This document shows positions 7,026 through 15,215 of a stretch of DNA of 64,000 bases, in pieces. The stretch's first letter is position 1. Every line of letters begins with the position of its first letter. Position numbers and translations under genes: made by a program. The stretch is from assembly GCF_014647895.1 (NCBI RefSeq), contig NZ_BMQB01000003.1, forward strand, positions 62,001-126,000, read 5' to 3'. The DNA is from Pilimelia anulata (GTDB taxonomy: Bacteria; Actinomycetota; Actinomycetes; Mycobacteriales; Micromonosporaceae). The notes beneath the pieces were generated by a model. That model did not search any database and was not told the origin of the DNA. It saw only the letters and a program-made list of their open reading frames with translations.

Positions 7026-8582
7026 TCAGGACGCCGGCGGACCGGCGGCGTCCCGGCCGGGCAGCCGGATGGTGTACGACGCGACCGCGCCGCTGCCGTC
7101 GTCGGCGGTCAGGTGGCCGTGGTGGGCCTCCACGATCGCGCGGATCAGGGTGAACCCCAGCGCGGTGCCCGGCACGCCGGCGCCCGGGGCGTCGGGGGGC
7201 ACCGCCGGCCGGTCCCGGCTGACCGTGATCGTCGGGCCGTCGGCCCGCAGTCGCAACTCGACGCGGTGGGCGTCGCCGCCGCCCGCCGGCAGCAGCTCGT
7301 CGAGCACCCGGCGCAGCCGGGCGGCGTCGCCGTCGACGATGAGGTCGTCGGCGGGCGCGTCCACCTCGACGTCCGCGCCGGCCGCCCGCGCGGCGGCCGC
7401 GGCGTCGCGGCACAGGGCGGTCAGATTCACCGGCGCCCGGTCGACGGTGCGGTCGCCGGCCCGGAGGGCGGCCATGTCCAGCAGCTTGTCGACCATGGCG
7501 TGCATGCTCTTGGCGCTGCGCCGCATGACGGCCAGCAGCTCGGCCTGATCGCCCCCCAGGTGCGGGTCGGCGGCCAGCAGGTCCGCGTACGACTCGATCA
7601 CCGCGAGCGGGGTGCGCACCTCGTGGCTGACCAGGTTGACGTACTCGCCGCGGCTCTCGTCCAGCTCCGTGTCCAGCCGCTCGGCGCGCCGCCGCTCCAG
7701 GAACTGCCCGATCATGGAGGCGATCCCCGGCAGCAGCGCGGCCCGGGTGTCGCCGCTGTCCTCGGGGCTGTCGCTGTACAGCACCATGATCGCCAGGATG
7801 GTCCGGCCGCTGGGCACCGGCACGGCCAGGCCGGCCCGCAGGGTGGCCCAGTCCACGGCGGTGCCCGCCACGTCGGCGCTGTCCGGGCGGGCGCGCAGGT
7901 CCGGCACCCACAGCGGGCCGCCCGTCCGCCAGGCCCGGCCGGCCAGCCCCTCGTCGCACCGCAGGTGCGGCGGCAGCTCGGGCGGTACGAGGTCGCGGGG
8001 ATCCCAGCCGAACCGCCGGCGCAGCACGCCGGCGACGCCGTCCACCGTCCAGTACTCGGCTGCCGCCCACTCCAGCGCCGACCCGATGGTCGCCACCACC
8101 TCCGGCAGCAGTGCGTCCACCGGCGCCGGCTCCGACAACAACTCGCCGACCCGGGCCTGGCACCGGCTGATCTGGGTCATCCGGCGGCGCGCGGTGACCT
8201 CCCGCAGCACCACCACCGACTCCGCGCCGGCCGGGCCGGGCTCGCCCAGCGGCCGGCCGCTGGCCAGGAAGAACCGCGGCGCCGCCCGGACCGGCTTGAC
8301 CATGACCTCCAGGTCGCGGAGCACGTTCCCGGCCATGACCCGGGCCAGCGGCATGTCCGCGCCGCGCAGCGGGCTCCGGTCGGCGTCGTACCACGTGCCC
8401 CACGCCCGCATCAGCTCCGCCGGCCCGCCCTCGGCCGGCCCGCCGAACAGCGCCCGGGCGGCGGCGTTCGCCCATGCGGCCTGCCCGTGCGGTCCACTCC
8501 CCACCGCCGGGACGCCGAGGCCGTCCAGCAGGCGGGGCAGCGTCTCGTTGCCGGCCCGGTAGCCGTGCGCAGCTCTGGCCAT
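7026..8582 (-). CDS. PAS-GAF sensor histidine kinase with degenerate ATPase domain
   Basis: A 518-residue soluble sensor kinase. A PAS-like domain covers about residues 15-130, a GAF domain 140-298, and the dimerisation domain holds the phospho-accepting His320 in VSHEVRTPLAVIES. The C-terminal ATP-binding domain is worn: the N-box position reads RRVLDELLPAGGG with Glu where Asn is normal, and the G1 box, normally DxGxG, reads SRDRPAV. The G2-like segment GTALGFTLIRAIVEAHHG remains. It might thus have weak or no kinase activity, or act with another kinase. No transmembrane helix and no neighbouring response regulator. It converges with the XRE gene upstream, only 20 bases apart. Confidence 0.8.
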   Translation of the reverse strand: MARAAHGYRAGNETLPRLLDGLGVPAVGSGPHGQAAWANAAARALFGGPAEGGPAELMRAWGTWYDADRSPLRGADMPLARVMAGNVLRDLEVMVKPVRAAPRFFLASGRPLGEPGPAGAESVVVLREVTARRRMTQISRCQARVGELLSEPAPVDALLPEVVATIGSALEWAAAEYWTVDGVAGVLRRRFGWDPRDLVPPELPPHLRCDEGLAGRAWRTGGPLWVPDLRARPDSADVAGTAVDWATLRAGLAVPVPSGRTILAIMVLYSDSPEDSGDTRAALLPGIASMIGQFLERRRAERLDTELDESRGEYVNLVSHEVRTPLAVIESYADLLAADPHLGGDQAELLAVMRRSAKSMHAMVDKLLDMAALRAGDRTVDRAPVNLTALCRDAAAAARAAGADVEVDAPADDLIVDGDAARLRRVLDELLPAGGGDAHRVELRLRADGPTITVSRDRPAVPPDAPGAGVPGTALGFTLIRAIVEAHHGHLTADDGSGAVASYTIRLPGRDAAGPPAS

Positions 8583-9345
8583 CCGTACCCCCTCCGACCG
8601 TCATTTTCGACGCTAGACGCGATCGCGCCGGGGCGTGGCCGGGGCCGCACGATGCCCCCGAAGGGGTGCATCGATGGCCCGGCGCTCCACCCCGGGATCG
8701 GCGGACCACCCGGGCTCCCGGCCACCGCGCCGGCCGGGAGCCGGGCGGACGTCCGTCGTGTTGCGGGCGTTGGCCCGGGCGCGTACCGTCCTCACTGGCC
8801 CATCAAGGCCGATGCCCCAGTCCCCGGCATGTGCTCTTTCCTCGCCGGGAGGCCAGCATGTGCGATGTCGACGATCCGCCCCCGCCCGCCCCACGCCGCG
8901 GCGCCCCTCCGTTCCCGGCTCTGTCGGGGATCTGGGTGCTGGCCCGGCGACACCGCGGGTCGCCGATCGACGTCAGCTCCCGAGCGGCCGGTGACGCGCC
9001 GCGGCCACCGGCGGGGCAGGGTCCGACTGCCGCGATCACGGTCCGCCGGGACGGTGCGGCCATGCCGGCTGCGCCCCGCTCGCCCCTTCCGCCGCCGGCC
9101 CGGGTCCGGTCGGCGATGAATCCCACCCCGCGGCTGTTGCCGGTACCCGCCACGCCTGCTCACGGCCGGCGTCCGGTGCTGAACGGGGCGCCGCAGCCGC
9201 AGGCCGAATCCCGATTCCGCAAGCCGCGATAGCCGAAACTCGACGGCGCCGGTCATCGTCCCCACTGATTCGCCTCCGCGGTTGCGTGGAGCGGATCTCG
9301 CCCTGGTCGGCCGGGGGCGCTGGCACTGCCGTCACACTGGGGGAG

Positions 9346-9376
9346 TCGGGGCCCCGGACAGTGTCCGGGGCCCCGA
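9346..9376. terminator. Perfect 15-bp palindrome with 1-base centre
   Basis: The arms tcggggccccggaca and tgtccggggccccga flank a single g at 9361. With so small a loop the innermost pairs would open in RNA, leaving a very stable GC hairpin. No T-run follows. It could be a terminator for transcription entering from either side, or a dimer-binding site. Confidence 0.6.
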
Positions 9377-9686
9377 CGACGGGTACCGGGCCCGGCACGG
9401 CGGGTGCTGCGGACCCGGCTGGCGCCGGTCCGGCCGGGAGGGCACCGCTTCCGACCGCCGCCCGCGCCGGAACCAGCGCGGCGGGCACCGAACCGGCGGG
9501 CCGCCGACGCCGGTTCCGGCTGCGGTGCCGGGTGTAGGGTGAGGCCGTTGCTCCGTTCTCCCGGATCATCGTCGCCGGGGCCGGGGGTCCCACCCCATGA
9601 TCGACCAACCGGACGCCGGCGGCCCGGCCCAGTGCGCGGGCGGGCCACAGAGCCGCGCAGGGCCACGCAGACGATCGGGAGACGCC

Positions 9687-9740
9687 ATGATCATCTCTGC
9701 GGCTGACCGCCTCCAGGGGTCGAGCTGGGACCTTGCCTGA
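9687..9740 (+). CDS. Possible 17-codon leader ORF
   Basis: ATG 9687 has a fair ribosome site (gggaga, four bases before) and opens a 17-codon frame (MIISAADRLQGSSWDLA) that ends 51 bases before the hairpin masking the GAF-ANTAR start. A longer in-frame reading starts at 9597. There is no homology evidence and it may be chance; it is listed because of its place between a palindrome and a masked start. Confidence 0.2.
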   Translation: MIISAADRLQGSSWDLA

Positions 9741-9791
9741 GCGCGACGCCGGCTCCCCCGCGGCCCGGCGGTGAGGTGGCCGGCGCGGCCG

Positions 9792-9838
9792 CCCCGGCAT
9801 CACCGGGCCGGCGCCGGTCCGACCCGGTGATGCCGGGG
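9792..9838 (+). promoter_or_regulatory. Perfect 16-bp hairpin covering the GAF-ANTAR ribosome site
   Basis: The arms ccccggcatcaccggg (9792-9807) and cccggtgatgccgggg (9823-9838) pair without mismatch around a 15-base loop that itself holds the self-complementary ccggcgccgg. The right arm contains the only plausible Shine-Dalgarno site (ggtga, 9826-9830), and its last base is the first base of the GTG start. Folded RNA would block translation. The hairpin could also end transcription, but there is no T-run. Confidence 0.75.
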
Positions 9839-10566
9839 TGAGCGAGGAGCGGACATTCCGGGTCTGGACCCGGATCAGCGAGTACACCAACGGCGAACCC
9901 GTGACCCTGGCACACCTCGCCGCGGCCGCGGCCGCGGTCGCCGGCGTGGACGGCGCGGCGGTGGCCATCACCGCGGGCCCCACCGCGCGGCAGCCGATCG
10001 CCGCGACGGACGCCGTCGCCGAGCGGGTGGAGGAGTGGCACCTGGCGTTCGGCGAGGGACCGGCCGTGGCCGCGACGGCCGGGGGCGGACCGGTCATCGC
10101 CGTCGACCTGGAGTCCCCGCCGGCCCTGGCCCGCTGGCCCGCGTTCGCGCCCGCGGCGCTGACCGCCGGCGTGCGGGCGGTGATCGCCCTCCCGTTGCAG
10201 GTGGGCGCCATCCGGGTGGGGGTGCTGACCCTGTACCGCCGCCGGGCCGGCGGCCTGACCGCGGACGAGCTGGCCGACGTGCTGGTGGTCGCCGACACGG
10301 CCTGCGTACTCCTGCTCGACGGCGCCGACCCGCCCGACAAGCCCGACGGCCGGTCCGACCACAACGCGGTGGTGCACCAGGCGACCGGAATGATTCTCGT
10401 CCAGGCGGGAATCAGTGCCGAAGCGGCTTTCGTCCGGCTGCGGGCGTACGCCTACGCGCACGATCGACGACTCAGCGACGTCGCTCGCGATGTGGTCGCC
10501 CGACGGTTACGTTTTCACCCGGAGCCGCACATCAACACCGAGGGACGACCCGATGGCCCGACCTGA
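9838..10566 (+). CDS. GAF-ANTAR domain regulator
   Basis: A 242-residue protein with a GAF domain (about residues 15-160) and a C-terminal ANTAR domain (about 168-225). ANTAR domains bind paired RNA hairpins and prevent transcription termination. The ANTAR helices are visible as NAVVHQATGMILVQAGISA, then EAAFVRLRAYAYAHDRRLSD and VARDVVARRL, close to the usual VIxQAxGxI...AxxxLRxxA...L pattern. The GAF half (AVERVEEWHLAFGEGPA, then ALARWPAF) matches actinobacterial GAF-ANTAR proteins. GTG 9838 is the only start that keeps the full GAF domain and it overlaps a strong hairpin. A second GAF-ANTAR gene follows 81 bases downstream, likely in the same transcript. Confidence 0.85.
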   Translation: MSEERTFRVWTRISEYTNGEPVTLAHLAAAAAAVAGVDGAAVAITAGPTARQPIAATDAVAERVEEWHLAFGEGPAVAATAGGGPVIAVDLESPPALARWPAFAPAALTAGVRAVIALPLQVGAIRVGVLTLYRRRAGGLTADELADVLVVADTACVLLLDGADPPDKPDGRSDHNAVVHQATGMILVQAGISAEAAFVRLRAYAYAHDRRLSDVARDVVARRLRFHPEPHINTEGRPDGPT

Positions 10567-10580
10567 CCGGCGCGTCACCC

Positions 10581-10612
10581 GATTCCGAGTTCATCCGGCA
10601 AGCCCCGGAATC
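10581..10612 (+). promoter_or_regulatory. Short inverted repeat between the two ANTAR genes
   Basis: The arms gattccg (10581-10587) and cggaatc (10606-10612) enclose 18 bases, 36 bases before the TTG start of the second GAF-ANTAR gene. It is much weaker than the hairpin at 9792-9838 but occupies the equivalent place in front of the paralogue. Confidence 0.35.
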
Positions 10613-10647
10613 CGCCGGGAGAATCGCACGGCGAGGGTGAGAGAGAT

Positions 10648-11349
10648 TTGACCGAGCATGGACTGGCCGAGGTGTTCGTCGAGCTGGCCGACACCCTCGT
10701 CGGCGACTTCGACCTGATGGACTTCCTGCACCGGCTCACGGTCCGCAGCGCGCACCTGCTGGACGTCCCGGCGGTCGGCCTGCTGCTCGCCGACCAGCGC
10801 GGCGCGCTGAACGTGGTGGCGGCCTCGACCGAGGAGACCCGGCTGCTGGAGGTGCTCCAGCTCCAGAGCAACGAGGGCCCGTGCCCGGAGTGCTTCCACA
10901 CGGGCCGGCCCGTGACCGTCGTCGACCTGGCGGCTGTCGCGGGGCGCTGGCCCCGGTTCGTCGACGAGGCGCGGCGCATCGGCTTCGCCTCGGTGCACGC
11001 CCTGCCCATGCGGCTGCGCCGGGAGGTCATCGGCGCGCTCAACCTGTTCGACACCCGGCCGGGCCACTTCCCCGGCGAGGTCGTCCGGCTGGGCCAGGCG
11101 CTCGCGGACATCGCGACGATCGGCCTGTTGCAGGCCCGCACGATCAGCGAGACCACCACGCTGGCCGAACAGCTCCAGACCGCGCTCAACAGCCGGGTGA
11201 TCATCGAACAGGCCAAGGGCGTCATCGCGGAGCGGCACGGCATGGACATGGACCGGGCGTTCACGCGGCTGCGCGCGTCCGCCCGCGCCCGCAACCGCCG
11301 GCTGTCCGACCTGGCCCGGGCCATCGTGGAGGGCTCCGAGCCCGCCTGA
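10648..11349 (+). CDS. GAF-ANTAR domain regulator, second copy
   Basis: A 233-residue GAF-ANTAR protein. The GAF domain spans about residues 12-155 (FLHRLTVRSAHLLDVPAVGL; SNEGPCPECFHTGRPVTVVD; GFASVHALPMRLRREVIGAL). The ANTAR domain is textbook: SRVIIEQAKGVIAERHGMDM, AFTRLRASARARNRRLSDLA. It is therefore expected to bind hairpin RNA and act as an antiterminator when its GAF domain is engaged. The TTG at 10648 is the start that fits, with a purine-rich site (gagggtgagaga) before it. It is a divergent paralogue of the gene 81 bases upstream; the pair may form heterodimers. The ends converge with the UBP zinc-finger gene 13 bases away. Confidence 0.88.
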   Translation: MTEHGLAEVFVELADTLVGDFDLMDFLHRLTVRSAHLLDVPAVGLLLADQRGALNVVAASTEETRLLEVLQLQSNEGPCPECFHTGRPVTVVDLAAVAGRWPRFVDEARRIGFASVHALPMRLRREVIGALNLFDTRPGHFPGEVVRLGQALADIATIGLLQARTISETTTLAEQLQTALNSRVIIEQAKGVIAERHGMDMDRAFTRLRASARARNRRLSDLARAIVEGSEPA

Positions 11350-11362
11350 GGCGGCCCGGCGG

Positions 11363-11635
11363 TCAGCCGAGGCGGTCGTCGGACCAGCACCAGCGCCAGG
11401 ACTCGCCCGGTTCGATCGAGCGCATCACCGGGTGGCCCGACGCGTTCCAGTGGGCCCGGGCGTGCTGGTACGGCGACGAGTCGCAGCACCCCACGTGCCC
11501 GCACGCCAGGCACTGCCGCAGGTGGACCCACCCGGTCGCCCCGACCGCCACGCAGTCCGGGCACCCGCCGGCGCCCACCGCCCCGGCGCCGGCATCCGCC
11601 GGTACCGGCCACGATCTCAGGTGTTCGCAGCTCAT
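11363..11635 (-). CDS. UBP-type zinc finger domain protein
   Basis: A 90-residue protein that is almost only a ZnF-UBP domain. Probable zinc ligands are Cys3, His5, Cys25, Cys28, Cys42, Cys45, Cys50, His58, His62 and His68, in the family order (CEHL, CPDC, CLACGHVGCCD, HARAH, GHPV). In eukaryotes this fold binds the C-terminus of ubiquitin; bacteria lack ubiquitin and the role is unknown. The ATG overlaps the stop of the upstream Na+/H+ antiporter gene (ATGA, 11632-11635), so the two are co-translated. Such pairing suggests it regulates, or is fused in function to, the transporter. Confidence 0.85.
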   Translation of the reverse strand: MSCEHLRSWPVPADAGAGAVGAGGCPDCVAVGATGWVHLRQCLACGHVGCCDSSPYQHARAHWNASGHPVMRSIEPGESWRWCWSDDRLG

Positions 11636-13230
11636 GACCCTCGCTCCTCACCGGCCGCCGCCTCCTCGCCGCCCCGCGGCAGCAGCAGCGACTCCTCCAG
11701 GTCCATGTCGTACTGTGCCCGGGCCATGACCTCCTCCGCGATCCGGCCCTCGTCCCGGGCCCGCCGGAACACCTCCCGCTCCGCGGCGAGCATCGCCAGC
11801 CGGAGCCGGGCGTACGCCCGGGTCGGGGTCTCGCCGGCCGCGCCGAGCCGCTCCCAGGCGCTGTTGCTGCGGTGCGCCGCCTGCTCCCGCAGCCGCGCCA
11901 CCACCCCGGCCGGCGCCGTACCGGCCAGCTCGTCGAGGCGGCGGGCGGCGGCGCGGCTGGCGTCGTGCTGGACGCCGGCCTCGGCGAGCAGGTCGGCGGA
12001 CGCGTCGTCCGGCGGGATCCGCAGCCAGCGGGCGACGGCGGGCAGCGTCGTGCCCTGCACGACCAGGGTGACGACGATGGTGGCGAAGGCGAGCCAGACG
12101 AACAGCTCCCGCGGGTACTCCGCGCCCCCGGCCAGCGTGGTCGGCAGGGCGATGGCCGTGGCCAGGGTGACCACCCCGCGCATCCCGGCCCAGGACAGCA
12201 GCGCCGGTACGGTCGGCGGCGGCGCCGGGTCCCGCTCGCGGACGCGCGGGATGAGCCGGGCCAGGTACGTGGCGGGGTAGAGCCAGACGATCCGGGCGGC
12301 GATCGCGGTGCCGACGACGGCGGCGGTGAGCCAGGCGACGGTGGCCGGCGGGGTGTCCAGGCCGGCGGTGACGTCGCGCAGGTGCAGGCCGACGAGGAGG
12401 AAGACGAGCCCTTCGAGCAGGAAGGTCACCATCTTCCAGAACGCGCGCATCTGGAGCCGGAACGCGGCGGCCTTGAGCACGACGAGCCGGTGCCCGAGGT
12501 ACAGGCCGGTGACGACGACCGCGACGACCGGCGAGGCGCCCACGTGCTCGGCCACCAGCGTGACGGCGAACGGGGTGAGCAGGGACAGCGTGTTGTCCAG
12601 CAGCGGGTCGGTGGTGCGCTGGTGCAGGTACCCCATGACGAACGCGCCGAGCAGCCCGACCAGCACCCCGCCCCCGGCGGCCCGGGCGAAGTCGCCGGCG
12701 ATGTGCCAGGGGCCGGCGGCCGCGCCGACCGCGGCGGCGACGGTGACCCGGAACAGCACCAGCGCGGTCGCGTCGTTGAGCAGGCTCTCGCCCTCCAGGA
12801 TCGTCACCAGCCGCCGGGGCAGCCCGATCCGCCGGGCGATGGCGGTGGCCGCGACGGCGTCGGGTGGGGCGACGACGGCGCCGAGGGCGAGGCAGATCGC
12901 CAGCGGTACGCCGGGCAGCAGCGCGTGCAGGACGAACCCGACCGCCGCCGTGGTGAACGCCACCAGCCCGACGGCGAGCAGCAGGATCGGCCGCAGGTTG
13001 AACCGGAACGCCGGCACCGAGATCTGCAGCGCGGCCACGTACAGCAGCGGCGGCAGGATCCCGACCAGCACGAACGAGCCGGACAGGTGCAGGTGCAGGT
13101 CGACCACCAGGGACAGTCCGAGCCCGACGACGACCAGCGCGATGGGCGCCAGCACGCCGATCCGGCGGGCCAGCGCGGACACCGCCACGACCACCGCGAC
13201 GAGCGCGACGATCTCCTCGAATTCCGCCAC
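11632..13230 (-). CDS. Na+/H+ antiporter (CPA1/NhaP type)
   Basis: A 532-residue inner-membrane antiporter of the CPA1 family that exchanges protons for Na+ (or K+). About twelve transmembrane helices fill residues 1-400. The ion-site segments are visible: APPDAVAATAIARRIGLPRR and EGESLLNDATALVLFRVTVA, with the conserved Asp residues, and WAGMRGVVTLATAIALP near residue 350. The last 130 residues are a charged cytoplasmic tail (heavy in R, E and A) that in this family regulates activity. GTG 13230 gives a normal first helix (MAEFEEIVALVAVVVAV). The next gene, a UBP zinc finger, overlaps its stop by four bases. Confidence 0.9.
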   Translation of the reverse strand: MAEFEEIVALVAVVVAVSALARRIGVLAPIALVVVGLGLSLVVDLHLHLSGSFVLVGILPPLLYVAALQISVPAFRFNLRPILLLAVGLVAFTTAAVGFVLHALLPGVPLAICLALGAVVAPPDAVAATAIARRIGLPRRLVTILEGESLLNDATALVLFRVTVAAAVGAAAGPWHIAGDFARAAGGGVLVGLLGAFVMGYLHQRTTDPLLDNTLSLLTPFAVTLVAEHVGASPVVAVVVTGLYLGHRLVVLKAAAFRLQMRAFWKMVTFLLEGLVFLLVGLHLRDVTAGLDTPPATVAWLTAAVVGTAIAARIVWLYPATYLARLIPRVRERDPAPPPTVPALLSWAGMRGVVTLATAIALPTTLAGGAEYPRELFVWLAFATIVVTLVVQGTTLPAVARWLRIPPDDASADLLAEAGVQHDASRAAARRLDELAGTAPAGVVARLREQAAHRSNSAWERLGAAGETPTRAYARLRLAMLAAEREVFRRARDEGRIAEEVMARAQYDMDLEESLLLPRGGEEAAAGEERGS

Positions 13231-13247
13231 GGCCAGAGCCTAGGCGA

Positions 13248-15215
13248 TCACCCCTGGCGGGTGCCGCGGAGCAGGCCGCGCAGCTTGCGCAGCAGCGCGT
13301 CGGCCTCGAACGGCTTGCGCAGCAGCGGCGCGCCGTCGGGCAGCGCGTAGCCGCCGGGGGCCTGGCCCATCGTGTACCCCGAGACGAACAGGACGGGCAG
13401 CTCGGGCCGCTGTTCGAGCATCTTCGCCGCCATCGCCGTACCCGACATGCCGGGCATGACCACGTCCGCGACGACCGCGTCGACGTCCTGCGGCCGCGCG
13501 TCGAACAGCCGCAGCGCCTCGATCGGCGCGGCGGCCACGGCGACCCGGTACCCGGACCGCTCCAGCGTCCGCCGGACCAGCTCGCGGACCGCGTCCTCGT
13601 CCTCGACCACGAGGATCCGCTCGTCGCCGCCCGGCACGCCGTCCGGCGCCGGCGGGCGGGCCGGCGCGGTGGGCGCGGCGGCGCCGGCCGCGGCGGGCAG
13701 GTAGATGGTCACGGCCGTACCGCGGTCGGGCGCGGTGTCCAGCCGGATCTCGCCGCCGGCCTCGCGGACCGCGCCGTACGCGGTGGCCAGGCCGAGCCCG
13801 CTGCCCTCGCCGGGCCCGCGGGTGGTGAAGAACGGCTCGAACGCGTGCTGCGCCACGTCGGCCGGCATGCCGCAGCCGGTGTCGGCGACGGTCAGGTACA
13901 CCAGCCCGCCCTCGTCCGGCGGCGGCGGGCGCGGGTCGTCCACGTTGCGGACCAGGCCGCTGGTGAAGCTCAGCCGCCCGCCGTCGGGCATCGCCGCCCG
14001 CGAGTTGACCACCAGGTTCATCACGACCTGCTCCAGCTTGCTCGCGTCGATGACGACCGGGCGCAGGTCGGCGTGCAGGTCCAGGGCGACCTCGATGTCC
14101 TCGCCGAGCGTGCGCTGGAGCAGGATGTGGGTGGCCCGGACCACCTCGTTCAGGTCGACCCGCTCGGGGCGGCTGGGCTCGCGCCGGCTGAAGATCAGCA
14201 ACTGCCGGGTCAGGCCGGCGCCGCGGCGGGCCGCCGCGCGGATGCCGTCCAGGTCGTCCCGGGCCGGGTCGTCCGGGGCCATCGAGTCGTCGATCATCTC
14301 GGAGTACCCGGTGATCACCGCGAGCAGGTTGTTGAAGTCGTGGGCGATCCCGCCGGCGAGCTGGCCCAGCGACTCCAGCCGCTCGGTCTGCCGGAGCTGC
14401 CGCTCCAGCCGCTCCCGCTCCTGCTCGGCGAGCACCGCCTCGGTGACGTCGCGCAGGATGCCCTCGACGGCGACCGGGGTGCCCACGTCGTCGGTGATCC
14501 GGACGACCCGCTGCTCCGTCCAGGCGAATCGCCCGTCCGGCCGGCGCCACTGGACGGTCAGCCGCTCCGGCTCGGGGTCGCGCCAGGTGGCGAGCACCCG
14601 CTCCATCCCGTTGTCGCACATCGCCGAGTACAGGATGCCGGGGTCGGCGTAGAGCTGGTCCGGCTCGTAGCCGAGGATGCCGCGGACGGCCGGGCTGATG
14701 TACTCCAGGGCCAGCTCGGGGACGAGCCGGCAGCGGAAGATGATGTCCTGGGCGTGCTCGGCGAGCATCCGGAACCGCTCCTCGCTGCGGCGCAGCGCGT
14801 CCTCGGCCAGCCGGTGCTGCCGCCGGTCGGCGGCCTCGCGCAGCTCCCGCTGGACCGCTGGGACGAGCCGGGCCAGCCGGTCCTTGAGCACGACGTCGTG
14901 CGCGCCGGCCTTCATCAGCGCCGCCGCGGTCTCCTCGCCGACCTCGCCGGAGACGACGATGAACGGCAGGTCGCCGTCGATCCCGGCGTCGTGCAGGAGT
15001 TGCAGCGCCGCCTCGGCGCCGAAGCCGGGCACGTTGTAGTCGGAGATCACCACGTCGGGGCGGCGGGCGTCCAGCGCCTCGGCGACCTGCGCGGCGGTCT
15101 CCGCCCGCTCGTGCTCGATGGGCACGCCGGCGCTGTGGAAGCGGCGGACGATCAGGACGGCGTCGTCGTCGCTGTCCTCCACGATCAGTACGCGGATCGG
15201 GTCCACCGGCGTCAC
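13248..15215 (-). CDS. Hybrid sensor kinase: REC-PAS-HisKA-HATPase-REC
   Basis: A 655-residue soluble hybrid kinase, last gene of a four-gene signalling operon. The N-terminal receiver (residues 7-125) has acidic pocket EDSDDD and phospho-acceptor Asp59 (ISDYNVPG). A PAS domain spans about 145-262. His292 in GGIAHDFNNLLAVITGYSEM is the kinase phospho-site, of the HisKA subclass with HDFNN. The ATPase domain has N-box LEQVVMNLVVNSRAAM, G1 VADTGCGMP and G2 GEGSGLGLATAYG, all intact. The C-terminal receiver has acceptor Asp in VVADVVMPGMSG and conserved Lys in LLRKPFEADAL. The GTG overlaps the preceding response-regulator stop (GTGA). No output domain; it probably passes phosphate within a relay. 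Confidence 0.9.
   Translation of the reverse strand: MTPVDPIRVLIVEDSDDDAVLIVRRFHSAGVPIEHERAETAAQVAEALDARRPDVVISDYNVPGFGAEAALQLLHDAGIDGDLPFIVVSGEVGEETAAALMKAGAHDVVLKDRLARLVPAVQRELREAADRRQHRLAEDALRRSEERFRMLAEHAQDIIFRCRLVPELALEYISPAVRGILGYEPDQLYADPGILYSAMCDNGMERVLATWRDPEPERLTVQWRRPDGRFAWTEQRVVRITDDVGTPVAVEGILRDVTEAVLAEQERERLERQLRQTERLESLGQLAGGIAHDFNNLLAVITGYSEMIDDSMAPDDPARDDLDGIRAAARRGAGLTRQLLIFSRREPSRPERVDLNEVVRATHILLQRTLGEDIEVALDLHADLRPVVIDASKLEQVVMNLVVNSRAAMPDGGRLSFTSGLVRNVDDPRPPPPDEGGLVYLTVADTGCGMPADVAQHAFEPFFTTRGPGEGSGLGLATAYGAVREAGGEIRLDTAPDRGTAVTIYLPAAAGAAAPTAPARPPAPDGVPGGDERILVVEDEDAVRELVRRTLERSGYRVAVAAAPIEALRLFDARPQDVDAVVADVVMPGMSGTAMAAKMLEQRPELPVLFVSGYTMGQAPGGYALPDGAPLLRKPFEADALLRKLRGLLRGTRQG

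Larger units (their letters stand above)
8583..9837. other. 1.25-kb gene-poor region
   Basis: No reading frame in this stretch shows a recognisable domain or the strong G/C third-position bias of the neighbouring genes; many frames are open only because stop codons are rare at this base composition. It holds the perfect palindrome at 9346-9376, a possible 17-codon ORF at 9687-9740 and the hairpin at 9792-9838. A decayed gene or a long 5' leader for the ANTAR gene are both possible. Confidence 0.55.

Noticed and set aside
5686..8709. Minus-strand frame of about 1,000 codons
   Set aside because: It lies in the wrong frame of the histidine kinase and opposite the XRE regulator; composition is Arg/Gly/Ala-rich shadow sequence.
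9036..10364. Minus-strand 442-codon frame over the GAF-ANTAR gene
   Set aside because: It is antisense to a domain-bearing gene and has no recognisable motif.
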